A stretch of DNA of 64,000 bases from Haliotis asinina (lineage: Eukaryota; Mollusca; Gastropoda; Lepetellida; Haliotidae), in the NCBI RefSeq assembly GCF_037392515.1, contig NC_090295.1:22298501-22362500 (forward strand). Reading direction: 5' to 3'. Position 1 is the stretch's first letter. Every line of letters starts with the position of its first letter. The translations under genes and the position numbers were made by a program. This document shows, one piece after another, positions 1 to 14,000 of the stretch. The notes beneath the pieces are model-generated. The model was given only the letters and a program-made list of their open reading frames with translations. It searched no databases and was not told the DNA's origin.

Positions 1-920
1 CTTTACCTAACCAAGAATCCTGACAAACCAATAAAATCTAGTAAATTATGTCTAGTAAAATGTGAAATGAGGTAATTATTTCTTCATGATTATCAATTTT
101 CATTATTTCTTAATTACAAATTTACTGATATGCTGTAACGATATAAGAAACTTACAAACAGTGACTTTTGTGTTTTATTATAAATTTCTAGCAGCCATGT
201 TTGGAAATTCAGAATTATCTTTCCTTCAAAATAGTGCCAAATCAAATTCACCTCTGAGTCTGTTTACTTTTTGACAAGGTCCTGACATGAAAATTTCCAC
301 AAAATGGGCATGATTTGCCATCCAGCTTGCAGGAATTACACGAGGAATTACAGATGATGAGGTCAACACCAGTGGAACCAGTTTTAGCAAGTATTGACTG
401 GTCTGCTGTCTACTTTAACCAGTAGGCTGAAAGATGTGAAACGCCAACACAATCCAATATAAAACCAGTTTTACACAAGCAGTACTGATACTAAGTTTCT
501 AGACTATGACTGTCGAAGAGGAAATACTTATCTAATTCGAGTAGAATATCTGATTTCAATGAGAGTGCAATAATCAGTTCTGACATACAACATAAAGAAA
601 TTTCATCTGTGTGTACATATAAACATCCAATTCTGGGTCATCTCAAAAGGAACCTTTGCCCAAATTTTACAGTATACGGAAAAATGGTGAAAGACATTTT
701 GTGTAGTCTATTAGTGTACAGATAAAACTACAAATAGTTAGAATAAAAGTGATTACCACTATCCATTGAGAACGACCAACACTGTTTGGATCATCCAAAA
801 AACAACCAACTGTTACTATCCAAGTAAGTATTGTTATCCACTGAGAACAACCAATGATATTTAGATTAACCTGGTCCAGGACAACCGTTACTCAATAAGT
901 GATTACCTTTACCCACTAAG
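1..920. other. DNAJC16 downstream flank, no gene seen
   Basis: AT-rich; only short unsupported reading frames. From about 765 it contains worn units of the 32-bp minisatellite. Confidence 0.6.
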
Positions 921-1091
921 AACAACCAACTTCATCTGGATTACCCGTCAAGGACAACCAACTTCATCTGGATTACCCGTCAAGGACAACCAACTTCATC
1001 TGGATTACCCGTCAAGGACAACCAACTTCATCTGGATTACCCGTCAAGGACAACCAACTTCATCTCGATTACCCGTCAAGGACAACCAACA
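921..1091. repeat. 32-bp minisatellite downstream of DNAJC16
   Basis: Five nearly identical units (core CATCTGGATTACCCGTCAAG) plus a partial. Diverged units of the same kind precede it from about 765. Confidence 0.9.
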
Positions 1092-1280
1092 CTCCAGGTT
1101 AGTCATTAGACAGAAAAAAAAAAAACAATGATAAAACTTTGTGCATAGTATGTCAAAAAAAACAACCCATCTGAATAACAATGCTCACCACTGGCCAGTA
1201 GTCTTTGGGTGTCGTCATACTTGACAAATTCCTGTGCTTACAAAAACAATTGAATTTAACCTAAAGTTGTCAGTTTGATG

Positions 1281-1437
1281 GAGTGTATGGCCTTACGCCG
1301 CTTTTAGCAATATTCCAGCAATGCCACAGTGGGCACACCTGAAATGGGCTTCACACATTGCACCCATGTGGGAAAGCGAACCTGGGTCTTCGGCATGACG
1401 AACAAACACATTAACCACCAGGTTACCCCACCGCCCC
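1281..1437 (-). mobile_element. tRNA-derived SINE (family A)
   Basis: Family A copies read TTTTAGCAATATTCCAGCAA, then GAAATGGGCTTCACACATTG, then a tRNA-like part whose complement has an A box (TAACCTGGTGGTT here) and a B box (GGTTCGATTCC type). This copy is nearly full length. Confidence 0.75.
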
Positions 1438-3959
1438 ATTCAGTTAGAAATAATGTTATAACGTCAAGCAATTTAACACATCCAGTTCAACACAACTGAC
1501 CAATGATATAAGAGTTTGCAGTGACAGGACTCTGAGTACAACACAACCAAGGGGACATCAAAGTTCCATGTGACTGCTGACTACCAGCAAACATGAACAA
1601 GCCACCTGGAAATATCTCTCAGGAATGTTGGCATTGGAGGAAATATATTCACAAAAAGGATGGAAACACGTTCCTACAAATATACACCTAAACAATACAG
1701 GAATATAATAACAATGGAGGAATCACAATATGGTGAATATGGTGACACTGTGGCTGTGACTGACTAACATTCAGTCCTTGAATATATATATATAATTTAC
1801 ATGGTAACAAATAAACCCATTTGAACAGAAAATAGTCCCCATGAGTTTGAAGATTCCTGAACCTGGAAAAGTCTAGACTTACTTCAACCTGGGTTTAGAG
1901 ACTGCAGGGAGGGCTGGGCAGAAGAGAATATAATCCAGTTTAGGGACTGTGAAACTGACAACGGGGATGATACAGCACCTGTATTTTATAGTTTGATAAT
2001 AATATCCTTTATTTTGCATGTGAATCTCTACCCTAAATAATTCGTGTCTAAAATTCATAAACTTCTGAGATCACAGATGGGATATCATAGTGCAGACACA
2101 TACATGCTGGAGTACACTGTGAATATCAGGCTATTTATAGCTAACCTAACTAAAGAAATTGTCAAAGCTGACAGACTAAAAATACAGGCGATAACCTGAA
2201 CACGATTGTCAGAACCTGCTGACAAAGCACAAATAATCGGGAATCACATGACTTTCATTCACCATCAAAATCAAACCACATACATTTTGGCAGATTGTCA
2301 GAGGCACAACACAAATCCAACACTTTCTCAATGTATTTTTTTGACAGTCAAATCATATTTCTGTTTCTAGTAACCTTCAAAACAGGAAGCACTATTGTTT
2401 TACATTTAGCTTACAAATCTATGAAATAAAAAATGTTTCCTATAATCTGTTTGGTTACTAACTTGAAGAATGAACATGAAATGGGCTGTGAACATGATTC
2501 CTATGCGAAAATGATACATCTGGAATGGCAATAGGGCATGGTGAGCGAAAAAGACTCCAGGTTAACAGTTTTGAAAAAATACCTGATAATTAAAATTTGG
2601 GAAATTGTAACCAGGTCTTGGGGTATGATAACGGGGTGGGTAAAGACACAAGAAATTATTTAACAGACCTATGGTTGTGTTTTGATTCACATGCTGGTAG
2701 CACCTGAAAGCAAACATTCTTTACATCGCTACAGCCCATATAACTCTATTTCATTAAACCTGAGATCCAGTAGGATGCCTACAAAAATGATGTAATGCCT
2801 TAAAGAATTAATTATTCAGTTGTCACTGAGTGAGTGACTGGGGTTCTGTTCCAGGAATATCATGGTGGGACACCAGAAACAGGCTTCACACATTGTGGGC
2901 AATCGAACCTGTGTCATTGACACTGCACAAGAATTATTGTGCCTATTCAGGGACCAAGTGGATACCTGTTTATGTCCTTACCCAAAAACAAAAAATCTCT
3001 ATGTCTGTCACTCATGTTGACTCTGTATGATATGAGTGGCATTACTTCAGGAAATTTTGAAAAAGTGAAAGTCTCGACACAATCTTCATCATTCACAACT
3101 TCTACAACCACCATCACAAATAATCAGTCTTTACATTCCTGTATTGGAATGACTAAAACCAGCAATGACTAAAAGTAACAGACTTCTCCAACATTTCAAA
3201 CAAATTGGACAAAACATACTATACGACTGCAGATAAAGAGCTGTCTTTCTTGAGTTACCGTTCGATACAAAGCCATTCATAAATCAATCAGGATGGCCTC
3301 TTAAACCTGCAGATGTTTGACTGAAACTACAAAAAAAAAAATTAGCATATCATGAATGACACTTGAGACGCACTGTGACAGCTATTGTCATCCTATCATT
3401 GACTAAACTACGACATTGCACATTTGTCAAACCACATCCTTCACAGGAATACAGTTTTCTTCATAAACCATGAATATAAGAAAACACTGGAACACAAAAA
3501 ACTTACACAATGATGCGAAAAAAAGATCAAGCACATGTGTCCTACATGTCATAGAGACGAATGAGCATATGGATCACAAAAAGTCAAGGACATTTATGTT
3601 AACTGTAAGCATAATGACTTGCTGTAAAACCACAGATCAAGTTGTCAACTTTCCAAGAGACATTCCAGATCTCTTGAATTACATGCAACACGTGGGAATT
3701 CATTATAATACAGTTACTGGCAAGTATCATATGCTTACACACTACACTGGACAATTCTGAAGAACACAAGAACTCACTGCTTAAACAAATCAATCAATTC
3801 CATATCATAGATCTTGCCAAAAGGTGCAAGTATCGGTGAAAGAAAGTTTAAAAAATCATTTGAGTTTTGGGGGAGGAAATTCTGCATGGAGAATGATATT
3901 TTATCAGCAACAAATGCAAAAATCAAATACACTTGTTTAATCAAAACAAAGAGATTACA
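1438..3959. other. Downstream flank, no gene seen
   Basis: Apart from a SINE fragment there is no coding signal, RNA gene or recognised repeat. Short reading frames here lack composition or homology cues. Confidence 0.55.
2824..2925 (-). mobile_element. SINE family A fragment
   Basis: Keeps CCAGGAATATCATGGTGGGACACCAGAAAC-type sequence and part of the B box side; the A box end is lost. Confidence 0.6.
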
Positions 3960-3989
3960 CCTCTCTCTCTCTCTCTCTTTTTTTTTTTT
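3960..3989. repeat. (CT)n followed by poly-T
   Basis: Simple repeat downstream of DNAJC16. Confidence 0.85.
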
Positions 3990-4245
3990 AAAAAAAGTGT
4001 ACTTTTTGTGTGCTATTATTTCATCAGTCTGAAGAAAATAACGTTCGGGGAATTTTCAAAGACACTTTCCATTTTGGAATGGTAATACATGTATCTCAGT
4101 TTCCACATACTTGTACTTGTGCAACGACAACTTTATCAATGAATACAAAGATTACTATTGCATTTCAAAACACCACTCTGATTTGTCCTTCAGAATTTAT
4201 GTGCACTTTCCAGAAAACATTATTTAGAAACTATGTTTCTTCCCT

Positions 4246-4251
4246 TTTATT
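4246..4251 (-). terminator. Candidate poly(A) signal for DNAJC16
   Basis: AATAAA on the minus strand, about 770 nt past the DNAJC16 stop codon. It is the nearest canonical hexamer I found downstream. Without a transcript end this is only a candidate. Confidence 0.3.
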
Positions 4252-4423
4252 CACATTATTCTTTTCATTTTATAAATTCCAGGTTCATCATGTGAATCAC
4301 AATGCATCAGTTTGTTCAGAGTTTTGAAACAATATCAACAATATGTCCATTTATATATTGCCTAACTCCAAACTGCGTATGCTCATAATGCTGACAATGG
4401 CACAGGTCATTATCACTCTGGCT

Positions 4424-4534
4424 AGTTATTCTCAAAGCGTTCGTAGTGCTACAAACTTCTTAAGCCCATTCTTCACACAATGGCTACGATCAAAGTTAAG
4501 AATTCTTAGGGCTACAAACTTTTTGAGAATAAGG
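4424..4534. mobile_element. Short palindromic MITE near the DNAJC16 3' end
   Basis: About 110 bp whose halves are inverted copies (TTATTCTCAAAGCGTTCGTA and its complement form near 4520). Same family as 16071-16176. Confidence 0.6.
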
Positions 4535-5021
4535 ACACTAGATAACCCAGGAAGATTATAGTCTTTTGATTTATCCCACCAGGTACCCATAGACTTACGA
4601 CAGGGCCCAGGATGATTTTGGCAAAATGTCACAAGAATGAACACAGTTATGAGTTATATAGTCAACCGGAGCAAAGACACAGGCTTGGCATGAGCTTATG
4701 GTGACTGCCTTCAACAACATATGGTACTGAGGTGTGTTCTGGGGAGGTGTTAACAGAGGCTGAAAACTTTGTTCCATGTCATTTCCAGTCTAAAATTTCA
4801 TGAGTTACATCAGTGCAGCTGCAGCATTAATATTTGGCACATAAATACAATTAAATTTTAACCCTAATCTACTGTATAAACTTTCTACTATGTCCTAAAT
4901 GGGAGAATAAGTTTTAAGGAAATATGAAAATGGAAAACAAAAATTATTGTCAAATGAGCAATGAACAAATGATAAATCTTGCTCACGTCAATAAATATAA
5001 TACCCAAACACTTAACAAATA
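4535..5021 (-). other. Probable DNAJC16 3' untranslated region
   Basis: Sequence directly after the stop codon, with no other reading frame of note. It is AT-rich. It ends against a palindromic MITE copy at 4424-4534 that would lie inside the UTR if the signal near 4246 is used. Confidence 0.4.
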
Positions 5022-8000
5022 TCATGAACACATTTCAGGCCAATAATCTAGTCGGATCTTAACAGCTGAACCATCAAATATACGATCCATCCACATGGCC
5101 AGTCCACTGAGGTATTTCCTACTGAAATCTGCATTGTCCTTTTCCTGGTCCGAATCAGAGTCATCGTCAAGGAAACCGATGGCCCGCGAGAGATTATTAT
5201 GCTCCTTCATCCACTGCCGTGCCTTCTTTGGGTGGAAGATGTAGTAGTATTTGCGGTACCCATTGATGGCGAGGACGGTGCCGACACAGCTGTTGATGTT
5301 GATGTTGTTGAGCTTGACCTTGAAGTTGAGGCTGAGCTCCAGGAGGTGCTGGTACCAACTGATGTAGTACTCCAGCTGAAGATAGGCGAAGGTCAGGGCA
5401 CTGTACCTGAAAGTCACAAAGAATGAGCGAGTGAATCAGTGAGTTTAGCTTATGCTGCTTTTAGCAATATCACCAGAAACAGGCTTCAAACACTGAATCC
5501 AAGTGGGAACTGAACCAAGGTCTTCAGCGTGACAAGTAGAGGTGTGACAATATAGAAACTTTACGATAGGATACATATTGCGATATCTTCAAACGATACG
5601 ATTCGATTAGATGCACTTCACATTATGCTACTTTTAGTTATTTTCTTCAAAAACATATATTTATATATCAAGTAATAGAGTAAATTTTCACATAAACAGC
5701 AATTTCTAGTGAAAATTAACAACTTTATGGTCAACGATACATATCACAATACGTAACAAGAGTCGTCAGTAGATGACATATCCCTCCCCCCGCGGGCCCC
5801 ACATATTTAAAAGGACAAATCATCTGACAGTTACTTGAAATTTTCTTAGATTAAGCTTGAATCATTTCCATGGAAGTCATGAAAAATATAAATGCCATAT
5901 ATCTGTAAACAGCAAAAGGGACCACTTCAAGATCTGTCTCATATATCTGCCAAGATCTGTTGAAAGATATGAAATGGTTTTCTCCGGAAACGAAGCCTAT
6001 CCCTCCATTTTCAGACTAAGTCAGAATTGTTTCCGTGGAAATCAGGAAAACTGAAAATGCCAAAATATTGTAAATAGCAAAAAGCACCACTTTGTGGCCT
6101 GCCTCAAAATATCTGCCAAGTTTTGCTTTAAGATATTGAATAGTTTTTGAGTTGTGCTCCACAAATGAAGCCCATCCTTCCATTTTGATAATAAGTCAGA
6201 ATCGTTTCCATGGAAACTTGGAAAATGAGAAATCACAAAAATCTGTAAATAGCAAAAGGCACCATTTTAGCTTCTGATTGGTATATCTACCAAGTTTTGC
6301 AGAAAAACAAAGCCCATCCCTCCATTTTGAGACTAAGTCCGAAACGTTTCCATTCAAACCAAGAAAATAATAAAGCACAAAAACCTCTAAGTACCAAAAG
6401 GCACCACTTTGCGGTCTGACACACATATCTACCAAGTTTTGCAGGAAAATATTGAACGGTTTTTGAGTTCTGCTCCGCAAACAAAGCCCATCCCAAACTT
6501 TTTGAGACGAAGTCCGAAACGTTTTCATTCAAACCAAGAAAATAATAAATCACAAAAACCTGTAAATAGCAAAAGGCACCACTTTAGGTTCTGATTGATA
6601 TATCTACCAAGTTTTGCAGAGAAAAATTGAACGGTTTTTTAGTTCTGCCCCGGAAACAAAGCCCACTCCACCATTAGACTAACACCAAAATGTTCCATGG
6701 AAAAACAAAAAAAATAAAAATGTCAAAGCTCTGTAAATAGCAAAAGGCATAACTATAGGTTGAGATTATTACATCTATCAAGTTTGGTCTAAAAATATTG
6801 AACGGTTTCTGAGTTATGCTTCGGAAACAAAATGATTACGGATGGACGGATGAGGCGTTGACTATATCACCCCTCATTACATGCCGCGGGGATAATTATC
6901 ACTCTAGTGACAAGTGAATGCTTCAACCACTTGGCTATTATGGGTGACTATTGAGGGGAAAACAACTATTGCAATAGCAATAGTCTATTGTGACCAACAA
7001 CTGCAATACTACTCAAGTATCAAGAATCAGTTAACACACAAACTCAAAAATGCTGCAAGTCTGCACCCAAACATCCTGTATTTTGGGCTATGCATATTTC
7101 AGCAGATGTCAGTTACTAAACTCTTGACAGTCACACATACTATCAATGCATCAATAGTTTTTCGTTTCTACCTTCGATTAATTGCTGCCGGAGACTAAAC
7201 AATTGCAAGCCATAGATTAAAGTAAAACATGGTTGTGTTTTAGATGGTGACTTAAAATTAGAAACTTCACAAATTCCAAGACTGCAATCAAACATTCACT
7301 GTACTTGAAAGTCACAAGGAATGAGTAAAGCACAGGCTGACATGTTGCAAGCTGTGACTTAAAATTAAAAGAAAGTTCACCAAATTCCCAGTTTTCAATC
7401 AATTAGTTTCTAATTCATGCTAATGGAATTTGCATAACAATACCACAGGCGATCAGATGTGCTACAGAATCCTGGCACTATAGAGGAACATAATTCTCTG
7501 TTATTCTGTTAAATGGCTTGTCTGATCCTTGAAGCTGGCTATAAGAACAACTTACCTTGAATATGGCTGCATGATTTGGGCAAAGCGGGTCAATATTTGC
7601 TCCTTGGACGTCTCGTGAACGAAGATGACAATGGTAAGACCTGTGTCTGCCTCAGCAACAAGATTCTTGTAGGTCTCGAACCTCAGCTCGTACAGATGGA
7701 TTGTTTGGTTGTCAGCCGAGCTGCAATAATACAGATCACTTAATCAATAACAGAGATCACTTAATTGAATGGATCATCCACATCACAGGTTGAGAGTGGT
7801 GTTCAGTTGGCAATGCATCAGCAACAATGTGTTCTGTCATATGTTCCTCCCATACAGATGAGACAAAATATGGTTTAACTTAGGAATACTGTACTTAAAG
7901 GTCACAAGCAACCAAAAAATAAAACATAATTAAAACATGATTATCACTTATTCATGACATATGATATAACATTGCCACTTGTAAAAAAACAAATAAACAA

Positions 8001-11000
8001 AATTATAAGCGTAAATCGTGATTCAAAAGTGCAATATTTTGTACTTGGGCTTACTTCCCACGAAATGATGCCCTCGAGAGATTGAACCCAGTTATAGCGG
8101 GTGGACGTGCATGCAAGTGTAACTACGACTTCTGATTGGCTGGTTCATTTGCCGATATGCCGAGGGCTTATTGTGTGTACAGAAAGATGATCTGTTTGAT
8201 GGGCATTTTAGAAGTATGGTGAGTCACAAGAAAGTAAGATTTTTTATGGGTAACAACTGCTTTCATTGTACTTGATGCGTCGCTTAAGTATGGACTTGAA
8301 ACTGACAAGAATTTGCACCAGTTTCTATCAGATCCAGTCACCCGAGAAAAATTGATGTAAATTGTTTGCAACCCACAGACATTAAAGCATGTCATGTGTA
8401 CAAGTATCACACCTGCCTAATTACATAATGTGGCAGAGACAGGACTCGGGTGCATGAGTCATAAATCAATTTACTTTGTTCATGGCGTATAGCCTGATAG
8501 GTGTTAAGTTCAAATTGCATGTGGTCTGTGATTGAAGTTGTGTATTGCATATTGTCTATAGCAGACAGACTGGCAGAGATATAGGTGTCAATAAACAAAC
8601 CAGACATTGAGCTTTCTCTGTGACAGAGGCTACTTACCACAATCAACAGGGTTTTTTATGTAATGAGTAGATTATTTACTTGTTTGTGTACACAACCATG
8701 GTTAGACTACTGCTCACTACCTCATACTCCGGGTATGCATATTGTTGCATGCTCCTTGAACCTATTCACTGCCCATGCGTTATGGGCGCAGCGCAGCACA
8801 GCTGTTGAAACCACTTTTTCCCCCAACGCTGGGGGAAATTTAGTGAATCGTTTGAACTCTGCTTTCGCAGGCTTTTTTTCCCATCGCGTTTTTTTCAACT
8901 TTATAGATTGAACTGGCATTTTTGATGATTTGTTTTTTTCAGTGCATACTGAAAGGTATCAGAATCTGCAAAGTTGTGTGTTGCATGTGACCTTTAAGAA
9001 TGCTTTACTCATATGACGATGTGCATGCTTGTCTATGTGTGACTGCTCGACTTAAGCTGGTTTTACTGTGCAAGCTCAATGAGGTACCATGACACAGTTT
9101 AGCATGAATACCCTACTCAATCACTTTATACTGACTCCTATAGCCAGCTAGTGCTTGATGTACCCATTAATGCCGAGCATCAGGCAGGGATCAACAAGTA
9201 CCATATTTTAACATCACTTGTTATGAAGCCGTTGGGGATCGTACCTACGACTTTCCACTCTAAGGGTGAATGCTCTAACCACTACACCAAGGACACATAC
9301 ACTTTAAATTTTTAAGTCACAAACTCATGGCTGTCTTGAAGTGAAAGCTCGATCTCTGCATATTTGCAAAATTCAAGATAAATCATTGCAGATGATACTA
9401 GATATGTGCCCCTATGGGAAAACATTTTGCACCCACCAATGCATAAAATCTTTTCAAACATGTATAGTTGTACACTTGTATTCCAACTACTTCACAAACA
9501 CCTGGAAAATGTCAAGAAGCAACAGGGTTGTTTCCCCTTAAGAATATTGAATGCTTTTCTTCCATTGTGAATGAACAAAGCTGTTGTCCCATAAAAACTG
9601 TACTACCTTTATTTTAGCACAAAACTAACACAGTTATCTCCCCAATGAAGCTGTGCTGCCTACATTTCAGTGTAGAAGAAACAAAGTTGTCTCCCCATTG
9701 ATGCTGTATTTAAGTACAGAACCAACAGACATGTCTCCCGAAAGACACTGTGATGATATTTCAGTTTGAAGAAAGCATATACATTGTACAAACATTGATA
9801 CCACATAAGCAAATTTCATAACATTCAACCGGAGACGGTCTCCCATCCAACAGTGTCTTCCACCCAAACAAAAATGTACATGCACTACATCCAGCCTGCC
9901 ATTAGTGAACGTTTGCTATTTGATTTCTACATAAATCAGACCTAGTAACTTTTCGGCCACCTTCACTTTGATGTTGTAACCATATCCCAATACATCACAA
10001 AAAATAAATGCAATCTGCAACTTTGAATTTTACTTAAAAATCAGTTTTTTGGACATCATCCACTAACTGTTGGGTAAATAAACTGAAAATTACATGTATC
10101 GTAAATCCAGGCAGTTTAGACACATTACTAAACAACTATTCACTGCATTTTGCATAATTTATCGTAAGTCTTAATTCAAATGTCACACTTTACTGGGAAA
10201 ATTGAATTTACAAGAAATAAATGCACACTGTGATGAGCATTATCTATTTTATTTTTTTTTCATCATGACAAACTCACAAATGCTTTTTCTAAAACACTGT
10301 CAATGAACAGAGAATATTGTTTTGAGAGAGATTGTTTTGGAACACAAACATAGTTAAGGTCAAAGTGAATTTTAAGCCATAGTGCAGAGTTCTTATAAAA
10401 TAATCTCACATGTATGGTGTTTACGTTTAACCTATAAAATCAATTGTATAATTCAACAATATCTTCCTTTCACAAACCCCTGAATTCTGGATATAGTTCA
10501 AAATAAGTTGACAAATGGTCATCAGTATCAAGTGTCTCAGTGAAATCAAACAAAATATATTAGATGTCGTACTAGGAAAGTACCACTTGTTTAAAATGTA
10601 AACAAAGCCAATCTCAGGCGTCACGCTGAGTATCCGTTAACTTCCATTTTTACATACACATGCTCCTTAGTATTAGACCATACATGTGAAAGGTATCGCA
10701 GCAACTTAAATAAATAAAATAGGAGTATTCCACTGACTTCCTAGATTCATCACAACATATTGTGATCTCTGAAAGTTTGATGCAAGCTCACGCACACCGA
10801 TTATGGTATTTTCCCTCATTTCTGAGTATTTCCCATATTCACAAGGGAATAAAAATGAAAATAACAACCAGCAGATCTTCATTACGATTCAGACTACTTA
10901 TATGTCATTTTTATGCACATACTTTGCATGAAACAAGGAAAGTTTCCTTCGAAGAATCTGACATACTTGTGTTAGTGAACACATCATTTTAGAAGTCACT

Positions 11001-14000
11001 CTCCAATAGTGATGTCATACGTATGTCAACATTGTTATACATATTTGGTATTTTCACTGAGGTGAGGTTATGAATGGAAATACACAGTCAATATGTCTTG
11101 CAGCTTACATTTTAAGATCTTATGCTTCATTTGTGTTGTCACAAAATTTGTTCATTAATTTTGGTATTACTATTTTTTGATTTGGGACTAGACAGGTGCC
11201 CAGTCTAAAATCATAATCAAAGGACGGTAACTCTGACCTGTTTAGTTTGGCTAGCAAAGGCCTCATGATGGCATAACATTTCACCACTTACAGTGTGGGT
11301 TACACTTTCATTGTCAGAAAAACAAGTGTGTATTTTCAAATACTGATATTTACTGACTAAAATATTTCTCTTTGTTTCATGTTTGAACAAATGTGATTTT
11401 TTCATGTACACTTCCCCTTCAATTAAAAAACCAACAGAGTTGTTTGCTCACCTGGAAGGAGGACGCATGTTCCTTCTCTTGGATTCCATCTGACGCTTGA
11501 CCTTGTTGTGTTCTTCAGTGGCAATCCTCTGCATAAAGTAGCCAGCCAGGATGACGAACATGACAGCAAATATGACAGTCAACAGTGTCATCCCATCATA
11601 GCTGAAAGTAAAAGCAATGTTAATTGTTGCACACAGTCTGCAATACTCATACATCTGTAACTTTCTAATGTTTCCAAGGTATCATTCTCTCCATTCATTG
11701 GCACACACTCGGACAGAGGTTGCAAGGTTTTATGTGGTTATCATAACTCTAACCGAAAACTCAATAGCTTAATTTGCATAGGTTCCTAACCAAACCAGCC
11801 ATCTCACCATCCATCTCCACCCAAGCCTTTGCTAACACTTAGTTTAAGCATATGGCTAGCCCAAAGCTCCCCATTGTTGAATCTTAAGTCTAAAGAAGGT
11901 TATGGGATTGCACCATGACATATACCAGAGGGAAGCCAGTGACCAGCCAGAGACAAGCTGCAGACAAGCCTGACACAAGCTGAAGACAAGCCAGACACAA
12001 GCTGCAGACAAGCCTGACACAAGCTGAAGACAAGCCAGACACAAGCTGCAGACAAGCCAGCAGTACAAAGGAACTTATGAACATCCACCAGGGATATTTG
12101 AGATTTCTATTGTTTTGGCATTACAGAGGCCATACAACCAGGGATATTTGACAAATGTTAGCAGAACTTACCTAAATGCAAAGAAGAAGAGGCGGTCGGC
12201 CCAGTCGAAGAGCTTGTAAAATATCCGAGTCAGCAAACCCTGAAATCATGATGGATGTAAAGGTTATCACATCTAAATATCATCGTTTGTGACCTATTAA
12301 CAATGAGCCCTGATTACATATAATCCATCCACACTTATGCTACTGCAGAGCAAACACGTAAGACAAAATCATTTTGCCTGTCCAACTCCTCCATGAATAC
12401 GAAATGGTCATACCCTTTTGGCAGGGAACATTTCATGTCTCGATTAGGTAGATAAGATCTGCACATAATCCCCTTCAGGTAGACAAGAGCCACTCTCAAA
12501 TCTACACACAGTCCAGATCTGCACATAAACCCCTTCAGGTTGACAAGAGCCTCTCTTAATTCTACACAAAGTCCAGATCTGCACGTTAACCCCTTCAGGT
12601 AGATAACAGCCTCTCTCAAATCTACACAAAAAAACAGATCTGCACATAAACCCCTTCAGGTTGACAAGAGCCTCTCTCAAATCTACACACAGTCCATATC
12701 TGCACGTTAACCCCTTCAGGTAGACAACAGCCTCTATCAAATCTACACGAAGTCTAGATCTGCACATAAACCCCTTCAGGTAGACAAGAGCCTCTCTCAA
12801 ATCTACACAAAAACCAGATCTGCACATAAATCCCTTCAGGTAGACAAAAGCCTCTCTCAAATCTACACACAGTCCAGCCTCTCTCAAATCTACACACAGT
12901 CCTGATCTGCACATAAACCCCTTCAGGTAGATAACAGCCTCTCTCAAATCTACACACAGTCCTGATCTGCATGTTAACCCCTTCAGGTAGACAACAGCCT
13001 CTATCAAATCTACACATAGTCCAGATCTGCACATAAATCCCTTCAGGTAGACAACAGCCTCTCTCAAATCTACACACAGTCCTGATCTGCACATAAACCC
13101 CTTCAGGTAGATAACAGCCTCTCTCAAATCTACACACAGTCCATATCTGCATGTTAACCCCTTCAGGTAGACAACAGCCTCTATCAAATCTACACATAGT
13201 CCAGATCTGCACATAAATCCCTTCAGGTAGACAAGAGCCTCTCTCAAATCTACACATAGTCCAGATCTGCACATAAACCCCTTCAGGTAGACAAGAGCCT
13301 CTATCAAATCTTCACGCAGTCCAGATCTGCATGTTAACCCCTTCAGGTAGACAACAGATGCTATCAAACCTACACACAGTCAAGATCTGCTCATAAACCA
13401 TTTCAGGTTGACAACAGACCAAATCTACATATAGACTGCTTGAGGTGGATTGTAACAAATGCAGTCTATTGCCCAGTTTCACAAAATGAACGTAGTGCTA
13501 CAACTTTCATAAGCTTATGTTAAAGTATGGGATTTGCGACAGTCTTAACACTACAACTGCTTTAAGGAATGGGGCCAAAAGCCTGCTTCACAAAATAATT
13601 GGAGTGCCAAGACTGTCGTAAGTCTATGATAAAGCATGGAAGGTACAAAAACTTTCGCGCTACAACTGCTTTGAGAAATCAGGCCCACATCTAAGCAAAC
13701 CCTGTTGCATCTCTCATTCTTTACCACATGTCCTATGCTATCAGTGCTACCCATCACACTATGCACAATATGAACTGATGCCTTTTGAACACACAAATTA
13801 ACAAAGGATTACGTACAAGAAAAGACAGAACAGTTCCCTACATTCACTGCTGTATTGTACTACAGTAAAGATAGATGTCCTCACCAGTGCATGTTCGTTG
13901 TAGAGCTCTGTAAAGATGGCCTTGTAGGGCAGAAGTCTGTCCGAGTTGACGAGGGCATTGAGTCGTGCCTCTAACTGTTCTCTTGATGCCCCTACATGGT

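Noticed and set aside
5199-5426. Plus-strand frame over the last DNAJC16 exon
   Set aside because: Antisense shadow of a well-supported exon.
12444-13367. A 307-codon minus-strand reading frame of repeated 20-residue units
   Set aside because: It lies in a DNAJC16 intron and is open only because the minisatellite unit is 60 bp. A second frame over the same array is also open. No start context or domain supports it.
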